Of a stretch of 44,876 bases of DNA, positions 1 through 8,809 are shown one piece after another. How positions within the stretch are numbered: position 1 is the first letter of the stretch; each line of letters begins with the position of its first letter. Position numbers and translations under genes: made by a program. The notes beneath the pieces were generated by a model. The model did no database searches, had not been told where the DNA came from, and saw only the letters and a program-made list of their open reading frames with translations. The DNA is from Gemmataceae bacterium (GTDB taxonomy: Bacteria > Planctomycetota > Planctomycetia > Gemmatales > Gemmataceae), in assembly GCA_019694755.1 (NCBI GenBank), contig JAIBBI010000027.1, forward strand, positions 1-44,876, read 5' to 3'.

Positions 1-714
1 GCAAGCCGTGCTCGCACTCAAGGCGACGTAGCCGGCGGCCGCGACGGCGGCCGTCTCAATCCGCAACACGCGCGAGCCCAGATGCAACGGCTGCCAGCCA
101 CTTCGCACCGCCTGCGCAAACTCCTCATCCGTGAAGCCGCCTTCCGGGCCGACGGCAATGGTCACGTCGAATCCCGCCGCCCGCGCCAGTTCCGCGGGCG
201 ACTTCGCGTCCGGCCCGGTGCCCGTGTGGGCCAGGTACCGTTCAGTCGCGGTCGAACCTGCCAGGTAATCGGCGAAGCGCGTGGGTGCCGCCACCTCCAT
301 CAGAACATTACGGCCGCACTGCTTGCTGGCTTCGATCACCGTGCGCTGCAATCGCTCCTGCTTCGGGACGACGACGCTGCGGGCGGTGATGAGCGGCACG
401 AATCGGGTCACACCCAGTTCGGTCAGTTTCTCGATCAGGAACTCTTCGCGGTCGCCCTTGGGCACGGCCGCGGCCACTTCGAGCTTTCCGGGCAATTCGC
501 GAACGGGGCGAAGAGGCTCGCCGAGTCGGAGCGTCACGTCCTTTTTGCCGACCGCCAGGACTTCGGCCGGGTATTCCGACCCGTCGCCGGTGAACAGAAT
601 GACCGAATCGCCGGGCCGAAACCGCCGGACCGTGGCAAGATGGTGAGCCTCGGGGCCCTGGAGAAGCAATTCTCCGGGTGCGATCGGAAAACTGACGTAA
701 AATCGGTCGGCCAT
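1..714 (-). CDS. rsmE: 16S rRNA (uracil1498-N3)-methyltransferase RsmE, C-terminus cut by window edge
   Basis: The reverse strand reads from an ATG at 714 without a stop to the window edge (238 codons). The start MADRFYVSFPI, the stretch VPKGDREEFLIEKLTELGV, the SAM-binding loop IAVGPEGGFTDEE and the C-terminal LGSRVLRIETA are characteristic of RsmE, a SPOUT-class enzyme that methylates N3 of U1498 in 16S rRNA of the 30S subunit. The family is usually about 240-250 residues, so only a few C-terminal residues are missing. The gene is divergent from the membrane-protein gene at 791, with 76 bp between them. No clear Shine-Dalgarno precedes the ATG. The identification is firm; the partial state is only due to the window boundary. 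Confidence 0.93.
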   Translation of the reverse strand, partial: MADRFYVSFPIAPGELLLQGPEAHHLATVRRFRPGDSVILFTGDGSEYPAEVLAVGKKDVTLRLGEPLRPVRELPGKLEVAAAVPKGDREEFLIEKLTELGVTRFVPLITARSVVVPKQERLQRTVIEASKQCGRNVLMEVAAPTRFADYLAGSTATERYLAHTGTGPDAKSPAELARAAGFDVTIAVGPEGGFTDEEFAQAVRSGWQPLHLGSRVLRIETAAVAAAGYVALSASTAC

Positions 715-790
715 GTATGCTATGGTACGCGGTGAAAACCGGGCGGGGCGAGTGCGCGCCGCCCGGAGAACGGCCGAGAAGGAACTCGCC

Positions 791-1411
791 ATGGCGACCA
801 CACTGCACAATTCGACGCGTCAGCAACTCGACGAGTTGGATACTCTCCTGCAGAAGATGCTGGACGGCCCGGGCAAGCCGAGCAACGACCCGCCCGCGCC
901 GGTGTTCCCGTCCGGACGCACGGCCGAAGTCCCGAAGTTCGACCTGCCGAAACTGGCACAAATTCCTGATCCAGTATCCGCGCCCGAGCCGGCGTCCTCG
1001 CCGGCACGCTGGGACATCGACCTGAATCCCAAATCGGGCAGCTCGGTGCTGGGGGATCGCAGCCCGCTCGCCGAAAAGCTCGCGGCCGGGCACTTCGACG
1101 ACGCACCCGAGGTGGCCGTCGCCCCGGCACCCGCACCGAAGCTGAATTTCGAGCCCGTGCCGGCGGTCGCGCCGTTTTCGGTCACGGATACCGCGGCCGT
1201 TCCGGTTCCATTCTGGTCCCGGCCCGCCGTGCGGATCAATCACGCCTTCGACGCCTGGGCGTCAAGTTGGGGCTTTCTCGGTAGGGTGGCGGTCTCGTCG
1301 TTCGGCCGGACCCTCCTCGGGTACGCCGGACTCTTGATGCTCTGCTACAGCGTTTACTGGCTGACTTCGTCGTGGGCGACTTGGTCGGCGTCGGTCGGCG
1401 GACTAAGATGA
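791..1411 (+). CDS. Hypothetical protein with one C-terminal transmembrane helix
   Basis: The 206-residue protein starts MATTLHNSTRQQLDELD. I chose the ATG at 791 because GAAGGA lies about 7 bases upstream; an in-frame ATG at 713 would overlap the start of rsmE. The first 30 residues look helical and amphipathic, residues 30-150 are rich in Pro and Ala and probably disordered, and the end holds a single hydrophobic helix (TLLGYAGLLMLCYSVYWL) followed by a short tail. No signal peptide is present, so the bulk is probably cytoplasmic with a C-terminal anchor. It is the first gene of the plus-strand run to 5026. I do not recognise a family and give no function. Confidence 0.7.
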   Translation: MATTLHNSTRQQLDELDTLLQKMLDGPGKPSNDPPAPVFPSGRTAEVPKFDLPKLAQIPDPVSAPEPASSPARWDIDLNPKSGSSVLGDRSPLAEKLAAGHFDDAPEVAVAPAPAPKLNFEPVPAVAPFSVTDTAAVPVPFWSRPAVRINHAFDAWASSWGFLGRVAVSSFGRTLLGYAGLLMLCYSVYWLTSSWATWSASVGGLR

Positions 1412-1443
1412 AAGACTTCGCCGCCGGAGCCGAATAACCCGAC

Positions 1444-2019
1444 ATGTCGAACGCGACCGCCCCTCACGTACCGTCGCCGGAAAAAATGGACCCGTCGGGG
1501 GCGTTCCTCAGCTTCGTCGTGCCCGGGCTCGGGCAGATCCTTCAAGGGCGGATCGGGAAAGGCCTGCTGTTTTTTGTCGGAGTTTATTCGCTGTTCTTCT
1601 ATGGCCAGTTTCTCGGCCAATGGCAGAACGTCTATTTCGGCGACACGGCCAGCGAAGCCCAGAAAAACTGGAGCTGGCCCCGTCTGCTCGTAAACCTGTA
1701 CAACCGGCCGCAGTACGCCGGGCAGTTCTGGGTCGGGGCGGCGGCTTGGCCCGCGGCCTATCACTATTGGGCCGACCCGCCGACCGAGTCGCCCCAGCAC
1801 CGCAACGCGATCGCCCAGCCCGAAAAAATGAACTGGTTGCAGCGGACGCAGTATGCCATCCCCGAGGACCGGCTCAACGAGCTGCAGCGGGACGGCGACA
1901 AGCGCTGGGACCTCGGCTGGGTGTACACGGTCATCGCCGGCGTGCTGAACGTGCTGGTGATTTACGACGCCTTGGCCGGGCCCGCGTTCGGGCGTGACGG
2001 GAAAGGGAAGCCGGCATGA
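1444..2019 (+). CDS. Multi-pass membrane protein of unknown function with a VPGLGQILQGRIGKG motif
   Basis: The 191-residue protein carries near its N-terminus FVVPGLGQILQGRIGKGLLFF. This Pro-Gly-x-Gly-x3-Gly-x-x-x-Lys-Gly pattern is also seen in TM2-like and planctomycete DUF6677-type membrane proteins; that family name is my recollection and was not checked. Hydrophobic segments lie at about residues 18-60 and 155-180. The middle part (WQNVYFGDTASEAQKNW) is polar. The gene is 32 bp downstream of the previous one, and its stop overlaps the next start in an ATGA arrangement, so it is probably translated as part of an operon. No catalytic motif is visible. Confidence 0.72.
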   Translation: MSNATAPHVPSPEKMDPSGAFLSFVVPGLGQILQGRIGKGLLFFVGVYSLFFYGQFLGQWQNVYFGDTASEAQKNWSWPRLLVNLYNRPQYAGQFWVGAAAWPAAYHYWADPPTESPQHRNAIAQPEKMNWLQRTQYAIPEDRLNELQRDGDKRWDLGWVYTVIAGVLNVLVIYDALAGPAFGRDGKGKPA

Positions 2020-2210
2020 ACCCGCTCCTCGCCGAATCGATCTACTGGCACTTCCCGATCCTGCTCGTCGTCGTGAGCCTGATCTACAGCGCAACGCGCT
2101 TTGAGGATTGGCCGTCGATCATGAGCGAAGCCCTGTCGTGGGGTTCGCGCATGGCCGGCTTCCTGGCGACCATCGGAATCGTGCTTTACGTCGTCTCCAC
2201 ATATTTCTGA
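2016..2210 (+). CDS. Small membrane protein (64 aa)
   Basis: The ATG at 2016 overlaps the stop of the previous gene by four bases (ATGA), which is typical of translational coupling and supports this short frame. The product has two hydrophobic segments, FPILLVVVSLIYSA at about residues 13-27 and MAGFLATIGIVLYVVSTYF at 46-64, joined by a polar loop FEDWPSIMSEALSWG. It is probably an inner-membrane partner of the 191-residue protein encoded just upstream. No family is recognised. Conservation of the coupled pair in relatives would be the best evidence that they act together. Confidence 0.68.
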   Translation: MNPLLAESIYWHFPILLVVVSLIYSATRFEDWPSIMSEALSWGSRMAGFLATIGIVLYVVSTYF

Positions 2211-2219
2211 CCGGCAGAT

Positions 2220-3497
2220 ATGGACCCGGCCCGCGACATTGCGGACGACGGACGTTGGCCCTCGCTGTTCCGCCGGGGCCGCGAACCTCTGTTCGTCCTC
2301 AACCGCCGGCGGCGAATCATCTTTGTCAATCCCGCGTGGGAGGCGCTGACCCAGGTCACGCCGACCGAGGCCCGCGGCATCACCTGTACGACGCGCGAGA
2401 TCGGCCACGCCCGCGCCGATCTGGCCGCCGCGCTCGCGCCGCCGGCGGAGGTGTTCGCCGGGCAGAGTGTGCAAGTCCGCCGACCCGCGCCCGGGAAAGA
2501 CGGCGGGCCGCCGTGGTGGGACATCGACTTTCTTCCGGTTCTCGGCGACGATCGCCCGGTCGGCATCCTCGCCCGGATTCACGTCGTCAGCGAACCGGAA
2601 CCATCGAAGTCGATGATGCCGACCGGCTGGGGCGAAATCCGCGTGACGGCGATTCGGCGATTCTCATGGTCGCTTTGGGAGTCGAGCGTGCCGGCTGTCC
2701 GGCGTGTTGTGACTCAGGCCCGACTCGCGGCCGAGACCGGCTGCTCCGTTGCCATCGTCGGCTCACTCGGGACTGGCAAACAGATGCTCGCCCGGACGAT
2801 TCACGCCGAATCGCCACGCCGCGAGTCAACTTGCGTCGCCCTCGAGTGCGACCGCTTGCCGCCGGACGCCGTGCGTGCCGCGCTCAAGCAAGCCGGCAAC
2901 ATCGGGCTGGTCTACCTGGCGAACCCAGCCTCGCTGCCGCGTGATTTGCAGGTGGAATTGGCCCGCTCGCTCCCGGCCCGACTGCAACTGGTCGTCGGAT
3001 TCACGACGGACCCCGCGGCGGAGATTCGCGAGGGGCGGCTGGCTGAGGAGTTCTGGTCGGTTGCCGCGACGATGGTGATTCAGTTACCGCGACTGGTCGA
3101 GCGGTCGGCCGATCTGCCACTGCTCCTCGGCCGGCTGGCCGCGGGCAAGTCGCTGCACATTTCGAACGAAGTCATGGACTTGATCCGTTCGGCCGACTGG
3201 CCGGGCAACCTTGACGACCTCGAGCGCTGGCTTGCCACGCGGGCCACCGGGACGACGATCGATGTGGCGGAGCTACCGTGGGCCGTCCGCCAATCGAGCG
3301 TGCCGTCGGCCGTGGTGCCGCCGCTGCCGCCCCTCGACGAGTTGCTTGCGCAAGTGGAAGAGCGGATGATCCGACTGGCGCTCGCCCGGTCCGGCGGAAA
3401 CAAACAGAAAGCCGCGAACCTGTTGGGCGTCTGGCGGCCGCGACTCCTGCGCCGGATGGAAGCGTTGAAGATCACTGATGCCGGAGGGCCCGACTGA
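2220..3497 (+). CDS. PAS-domain NtrC-like regulator with a degenerate AAA+ domain and Fis-type HTH
   Basis: The 425-residue protein follows the layout of a sigma54 activator: a PAS-like domain (about 15-120, REPLFVLNRRRRIIFVNPAWEAL), an AAA+ region (about 155-350) and a C-terminal Fis-type helix-turn-helix (about 380-418, GGNKQKAANLLGVWRPRLLRR). The P-loop survives as GSLGTGKQ (181-188) and the DWPGN signature as DWPGNLDDLERWL. However, the Walker B acidic pair is replaced (VYLANPASLP at 231-240), and the GAFTGA loop that contacts sigma54 is absent. It is therefore unlikely to hydrolyse ATP or open sigma54 promoters; it may act as a DNA-binding sensor or scaffold. It overlaps the next gene by one base. 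Confidence 0.8.
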   Translation: MDPARDIADDGRWPSLFRRGREPLFVLNRRRRIIFVNPAWEALTQVTPTEARGITCTTREIGHARADLAAALAPPAEVFAGQSVQVRRPAPGKDGGPPWWDIDFLPVLGDDRPVGILARIHVVSEPEPSKSMMPTGWGEIRVTAIRRFSWSLWESSVPAVRRVVTQARLAAETGCSVAIVGSLGTGKQMLARTIHAESPRRESTCVALECDRLPPDAVRAALKQAGNIGLVYLANPASLPRDLQVELARSLPARLQLVVGFTTDPAAEIREGRLAEEFWSVAATMVIQLPRLVERSADLPLLLGRLAAGKSLHISNEVMDLIRSADWPGNLDDLERWLATRATGTTIDVAELPWAVRQSSVPSAVVPPLPPLDELLAQVEERMIRLALARSGGNKQKAANLLGVWRPRLLRRMEALKITDAGGPD

Positions 3498-3862
3498 TGC
3501 GCCGTCCTCAGGTGGTGGTCTTCGAGCGAGACGGTCGACTGGCCCGCCAGTTGGACGAACTGGCCGCCGGGCGCAAGTGGGTCCTCCGCGAGTCGCGCCA
3601 GGTGGACTCGTGCGAGCGGTTGCTCATCGCGGGCGGCCCCAGCGTCCTCGTCGTGCGCCTGGGTGTGGATACCGAGTTGGAGTTGTCCCTGATCGCCCGG
3701 GCGGCCGGGTTCCCGGCGGAGTTACGGACAGTGGCGGTGACCGATGGGCCGCCGGCACTGTTCGGATTGGCCTGGGATCTCGGGGCGGCCTATGTCGTCA
3801 CGGCGGGGGCAACCCCGGAATTACTGCCCGGCGTCGTGGCCGGGCTGATGGGTGTTGGATGA
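3497..3862 (+). CDS. Small response-regulator-receiver-like protein without phosphorylation residues
   Basis: The 121-residue product begins MRRPQVVVFERDGRLARQLDEL and has the alternating strand/helix pattern of a receiver domain. The usual acidic pair after strand 1 is only partly present (FERDGR), and the phospho-acceptor Asp after strand 3 is missing (VLVVRLGVD). It probably does not accept phosphate in the usual way. Its ATG overlaps the TGA of the PAS/NtrC-like gene, and its own stop overlaps the start of the ferredoxin, so the three are likely translated together. The receiver assignment is by fold pattern only and could be wrong; it may simply be a small Rossmann-like adaptor. Confidence 0.62.
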   Translation: MRRPQVVVFERDGRLARQLDELAAGRKWVLRESRQVDSCERLLIAGGPSVLVVRLGVDTELELSLIARAAGFPAELRTVAVTDGPPALFGLAWDLGAAYVVTAGATPELLPGVVAGLMGVG

Positions 3863-4056
3863 ATGAGTTGCCCGCCCTCGACGACCGCCGATGCACCGGA
3901 TGCGGAGATTGCGTGACGGTCTGCCCGACGCAGTGCCTGGAGTTGGCCGGGCGGCTGCCGTGGATGCCCCGGCCGAAAGACTGCGTGAGTTGTACGCTGT
4001 GTGTGGCCGTGTGCCCTGCCGACGCGCTGCGAATGGCGCCTCCACCCCCGGCCTAG
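3859..4056 (+). CDS. 2[4Fe-4S] ferredoxin-type protein (65 aa)
   Basis: The ATG at 3859 sits in an ATGA overlap with the previous stop. The product MNELPALDDRRCTGC... carries two complete CxxCxxCxxxCP motifs, CTGCGDCVTVCP and CVSCTLCVAVCP, the hallmark of bacterial ferredoxins that hold two [4Fe-4S] clusters for one-electron transfer in the cytoplasm. A longer frame beginning at 3478 is read in the same phase, but it runs through the receiver-like gene, so I reject that start. A ferredoxin inside a regulator/MoxR operon suggests redox sensing or delivery of electrons during maturation of a partner, but no partner enzyme is evident here. Confidence 0.85.
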   Translation: MNELPALDDRRCTGCGDCVTVCPTQCLELAGRLPWMPRPKDCVSCTLCVAVCPADALRMAPPPPA

Positions 4057-4069
4057 CGCGAGACGCACG

Positions 4070-5026
<957 letters not shown>

Positions 5027-5057
5027 CCGTGATCTCTTCGAGTCAGGGAGAATAGTG

Positions 5058-7169
5058 ATGTTCCCGATCCTGCTCGCGCTGATAGGCTTTGCGGCCGACC
5101 CGCCGGCCGACGAACTCTTCGCGGCCGCCCGCAAGGGAGATGTGGCAGTCGTTCGCAAGCTGCTTGAAGACGGCATCGACCCTAACTCCAAAACCGCCTA
5201 CGGGGCGACGGCCCTCACATTCGCGGCCGACAAGGGACACGCCGCCGTCGTGCGACTGCTTCTGGAAAAGAAGGCTGACCCTAACAGCAAAGACACGTTT
5301 TACGGTACGACGGCGATCACATGGGCGTTCATGCGAGGTCATGCCGAGGTCGTCGGGCAGTTACTCGATGGCGGAGCCACCGGAGCATCGGGATTGCTCG
5401 TCGGGGCGGCCCGGTCCGGCGAGATCGACATGGTCAAAGTTCTCATCGAAAAGGGTAAGCCGAATGCCGCCACGCTGACATTGGCCTGGGCGGCGGCGAC
5501 GAAGTCGGAAGTCGTCGACCTGCTGAAGAAGGCCGGCGCAATCGCACCGGAAGCCAAAAAGAAGGTGACCGGGCCGCCGCCGGGGCCGTACCTCGGCCAC
5601 TTCAAGAACAGCGAGGCGGGCGAAGTCGAAGTCGCCGCCAAGGACGGAGAGCTGATTCTCAAGGTGGACGGTCAGGCGGTGTACACGCTGGTCCACGACA
5701 AGGACGAGATCTTCAAGCCCGAAGGCGGTAACGGAACTTTCGAGTTCACGAAGTCCGATGGCAAGGTGACGAAGTTTGTGCGCAAGTCGGAGAGTGGGCC
5801 GGATCGCACCTTCGAGCGGTTCGAGAAGACGGTAATGAGCCGTGACGTGGCCCGCGTTGCCCCGGAGCCGACCGGTCGGCCGGCGACGGCGGGGAATTGG
5901 CCGCAGTTCCGCGGCGAAGGCGCGACCGGCGTGGCCGACGGTCAATTCCCCCCGACCAACTTCGATGCGAAGACGGGCAAAAACATCAAGTGGAAGACGC
6001 CGATCCCGGGACTCGGCCATGCCTGTCCGGTGGTATGGGGGGACAGGATCTTCGTCGCGACAGCCGTTAGTGGCGATGCGAAAGCGACGCTCCGGCCCGG
6101 GCAGTACGGCGACGTGGATTCGGTCGAAGACAAGACCGAGCATGAGTGGAAGTTGATCTGTCTCGACAAGTCCACCGGTTCCGTCGTGTGGGACAAGACA
6201 GCGAGCCGGGGCGTCCCGCGGATCAAGCGGCACCTCAAAGGCACCCACGCCAACCCGACGCCGGCAACGGACGGCCGGCGCGTCGTCGTGAGCTTCGGCG
6301 CGGAGGGCCTGTACTGCTACGACCGCGACGGCCAGCTTGTCTGGAAGCAGGATCTCGGGCCGCTCGACGCCGGCTGGTTCTTCGACCCCGACTATCAATG
6401 GGGATTCGGCAGCTCGCCGGTGATCTGTGGCGACAAGGTCATCGTGCAGTGCGATGTAGGAAAGGACTCATACCTCGCGGCCTTCGCCCTCGCAGACGGC
6501 AGACAACTCTGGAAGTCGGTTCGAGAGGAAATTCCGAGTTGGGGCACGCCCACGGCCATCGTCGGTCCGACCCGCACGGAGGTCGTGACGAATGCTACGA
6601 AGTTTGCCCGCGGCTATGATCCGGATACCGGCAAGGAACTCTGGAAGCTCGGCAAGCACTCCGAGATCACGGTGCCGACGCCCTTCCTCGCCAATGGTCT
6701 CATCATCATTTGCAGCGGTTACCGGCCCGTGCAGCCGATCTATGCCGTCAGGCCGGGCGCGACCGGTGACATCAGCCTGAAGAAGGACGAGAAGTCGAAC
6801 GACTCGGTCGCGTGGAGCCTGGGCAAGGGCGGCCCGTACATGCCGACGCCGATCGCGTACGGCCCGCATCTCTATGTCTGCACCAACAGCGGCATGCTGA
6901 CCTGCTACGACCTCGCGACCGGCAAGAGCGTCTACACGGAACGCATGGGAGGCGCGGGCGGCTACACGGCAAGCCCCGTCGCGGCCGACGGCCGGATCTA
7001 CTTCACGAGCGAGGAAGGGGGAGTGCGGGTCGTGAAAGCCGGGCCGAAGTACGAGTTGCTCGCCGTCAACCCTGTCGGCGAGGTCTGCATGGCGACGCCG
7101 GCGATTGCCGACGGGCTGTTTCTACTGCGGACGCAAAGCCATTTGATCGCTTTCGGCCTCCCGCGTTGA
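5058..7169 (+). CDS. Exported ankyrin-repeat plus PQQ-like beta-propeller protein
   Basis: The ATG at 5058 has GGGAG seven bases upstream; a GTG at 5055 is the alternative. A short hydrophobic leader (MFPILLALIGFAADPPADE) suggests export. Ankyrin repeats follow at about 15-140 (for example DELFAAARKGDVAVVRKLL and GATALTFAADKGHAAVVRLL), then a small beta-rich linker domain at about 175-255, then a PQQ-type eight-bladed propeller from about 280 to the end, with blades such as NWPQFRGEGATGVADG and LICLDKSTGSVVWDK. Planctomycete genomes hold many propeller proteins of this kind, usually without bound PQQ. The ankyrin/propeller fusion suggests a periplasmic binding or scaffolding protein. Its stop is one base from that of the convergent gene. 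Confidence 0.85.
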   Translation: MFPILLALIGFAADPPADELFAAARKGDVAVVRKLLEDGIDPNSKTAYGATALTFAADKGHAAVVRLLLEKKADPNSKDTFYGTTAITWAFMRGHAEVVGQLLDGGATGASGLLVGAARSGEIDMVKVLIEKGKPNAATLTLAWAAATKSEVVDLLKKAGAIAPEAKKKVTGPPPGPYLGHFKNSEAGEVEVAAKDGELILKVDGQAVYTLVHDKDEIFKPEGGNGTFEFTKSDGKVTKFVRKSESGPDRTFERFEKTVMSRDVARVAPEPTGRPATAGNWPQFRGEGATGVADGQFPPTNFDAKTGKNIKWKTPIPGLGHACPVVWGDRIFVATAVSGDAKATLRPGQYGDVDSVEDKTEHEWKLICLDKSTGSVVWDKTASRGVPRIKRHLKGTHANPTPATDGRRVVVSFGAEGLYCYDRDGQLVWKQDLGPLDAGWFFDPDYQWGFGSSPVICGDKVIVQCDVGKDSYLAAFALADGRQLWKSVREEIPSWGTPTAIVGPTRTEVVTNATKFARGYDPDTGKELWKLGKHSEITVPTPFLANGLIIICSGYRPVQPIYAVRPGATGDISLKKDEKSNDSVAWSLGKGGPYMPTPIAYGPHLYVCTNSGMLTCYDLATGKSVYTERMGGAGGYTASPVAADGRIYFTSEEGGVRVVKAGPKYELLAVNPVGEVCMATPAIADGLFLLRTQSHLIAFGLPR

Positions 7170-7170
7170 C

Positions 7171-7956
7171 TCAGGGCGAGCCGACCGTCAGCGGCAGGGT
7201 GATGACGTCTTCCCGGCGGGCGAGTTCATCGATCACGGTGAGCTTGATCTGATACTCGCCAGGCTTGGCCAGCGGCAGCAACGTTTCGAGGCCGATCCCG
7301 CGGAACGGCCCGCCCTCCGTTATCTCCCGTCGTGTGGTGACCGGCTGGCGCGAGACAGTATTCCCTTCGAGGTCGGTCAGTTCGACGCGGAGCGCGACGG
7401 ACGACTTTCCTGCTTCCCACTTCGGGCCTGCGGCCAACACGCGCAGGTAGATCGACTGGCCCGCGAGGCCCCCCGCCGGGCCGGGCGTGGTGCGAGCCGC
7501 GTCGTGAAAGAACCGCGGGTTGATCGCGCGAAACTCACCCGGCTTGCACGTGAGCCGGCGGGAGAAGTGGGCGTCCCCGCCGCCGTTGCAATCGGTGACC
7601 GTGACCCTCAGCGTGTAATCACCGGGCGGCGCTGTCGGTCCGACTTGGATCGCCGCGGTGGCCGGCGTCGCGTCGCCGCTCATGACGGCAACGACGGAAT
7701 GCCTGCCCGTGTCGCTCAAAACGACCTTGCCCGTGCTATCGGTCATCGAATAGGCGATGTCGAATTGGAACTCACCATTGGCCGCTGGTTTCAACCCGGC
7801 GACGACAAAGCGGTACACGACTTCTTCGAGCGGAGTGACTTCGAGTCGGGTGCGGGCGGGGCCGAGCGGACCGTGGCACGCCTGGATGTTGCGAATCTCG
7901 AGTGACAACGCGGGCCCGGCACAAGCCAGCCACGCCAGGAGCGGTAGGAGTTTCAT
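7171..7956 (-). CDS. Secreted hypothetical protein with Ig-like beta domains
   Basis: The 261-residue product begins with a clear signal peptide (MKLLPLLAWLACAGPALS) and continues as a beta-rich chain with repeated phrases such as LEVTPLEEVVYRFVVAGLK, APPGDYTLRVTVTD and KPGEYQIKLTVIDE. The 'PGxYxxxxTVxD' pattern occurs twice and is typical of immunoglobulin-like or macroglobulin-like sandwich folds, so I infer two such domains (about 20-125 and 150-258). It has two internal cysteines in each part (CHG, CNGGG, CKPG). No enzyme motif is visible. It is the last gene of the minus-strand series and ends one base from the convergent propeller gene, leaving no room for a separate terminator. Confidence 0.72.
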   Translation of the reverse strand: MKLLPLLAWLACAGPALSLEIRNIQACHGPLGPARTRLEVTPLEEVVYRFVVAGLKPAANGEFQFDIAYSMTDSTGKVVLSDTGRHSVVAVMSGDATPATAAIQVGPTAPPGDYTLRVTVTDCNGGGDAHFSRRLTCKPGEFRAINPRFFHDAARTTPGPAGGLAGQSIYLRVLAAGPKWEAGKSSVALRVELTDLEGNTVSRQPVTTRREITEGGPFRGIGLETLLPLAKPGEYQIKLTVIDELARREDVITLPLTVGSP

Positions 7957-7998
7957 ACCGTCTTCTGTAGCCGGCGGCCGAAAACTGACGAGACCGTA

Positions 7999-8748
7999 CT
8001 ATCGTTTCGTCTGCGTGTGGCCGACCGTCGCGATGGCATTGGTTTCCGTCGAAGTTCCCGGGACCGGCGTCGCTTCCGGTTCCTTCCCGGTCATAGCGAC
8101 GTACGCTTCGCGGGCCCGGTCGCGCACGGCGATGTCCTTGTCGCCGACGGCCAGCATCTGAGCCGCGGAGGTGGCCGAGCCGTACTGCGGGAAATTCTTC
8201 AGCGATCGAACGGCGGCCAGCCGGACGTCGCGGGCCTGGCCGCGCTCGCGGTCATTGAGGTCCGGCTTGAGCGGAGTCTTCGCGACCTCCGCCAGGAAGT
8301 TGGCGGCATCCGGTTTGTGTGTTTCGCCGAGAGCGTTGAGCGCCTGGCACTTCACCATGGCGGCCGGCTCGGGCGTGAGCTGGTCGCTCGACTGATAAGC
8401 CGCGATCAATGCGGAGACGGCCCGCGGGTCTTCAAATCGGCCGAGCGTCCGAATCGCCGCCATCCGGCACAGCGGCTGTGGATCGCTGACCGCCGCCTGG
8501 GAGAGCATCTTGATGACCTCATCCTGTTCGGCAGCCGATCCCGTGCGCTTCTTCGGTTCCTCGAGGCGGGCGTAGGCCTTGGCCCGGGCGTCGCCGTCGG
8601 TACTTGTTTTGAGCACTGTCATCGGGTCGGGCGGATTCAGCGTGTTGGAGAGGCTGAATTCCCGGCTCGTGACTTCGTCCCAGAAGCCGGCGCAGCCGCT
8701 CAAAGCAAACGTTGCCGAGGCCACCATGAGACTGAACCGCGCGCGCAT
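7999..8748 (-). CDS. HEAT-repeat lipoprotein
   Basis: The longer frame opens at 8871, but the ATG at 8748 has GAGGG eight bases upstream and is followed directly by a lipoprotein signal peptide, MRARFSLMVASATFALSGC, with lipobox LSGC and the modified Cys at residue 19. The mature 230 residues hold helical HEAT-type repeats, for example RMAAIRTLGRFEDPRAVSALIAAYQ and VRLAAVRSLKNF. HEAT solenoids usually bind other proteins. The protein is expected to sit on the periplasmic face of a membrane. It follows the PAP2-type phosphatase gene on the same strand after 61 bp. The family is clear, the role is not. Confidence 0.85.
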   Translation of the reverse strand: MRARFSLMVASATFALSGCAGFWDEVTSREFSLSNTLNPPDPMTVLKTSTDGDARAKAYARLEEPKKRTGSAAEQDEVIKMLSQAAVSDPQPLCRMAAIRTLGRFEDPRAVSALIAAYQSSDQLTPEPAAMVKCQALNALGETHKPDAANFLAEVAKTPLKPDLNDRERGQARDVRLAAVRSLKNFPQYGSATSAAQMLAVGDKDIAVRDRAREAYVAMTGKEPEATPVPGTSTETNAIATVGHTQTKR

Positions 8749-8809
8749 CTGCCGACCCTCGGGACAATTCCGATGTCGCGATACCCGCGGGTCTATGTTC
8801 GCGTCAAGG

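Noticed and set aside
3478-4056. 192-residue protein starting at 3478 and including the ferredoxin
   Set aside because: Its first 127 residues are a shadow of the receiver-like gene; the ferredoxin has its own start at 3859.
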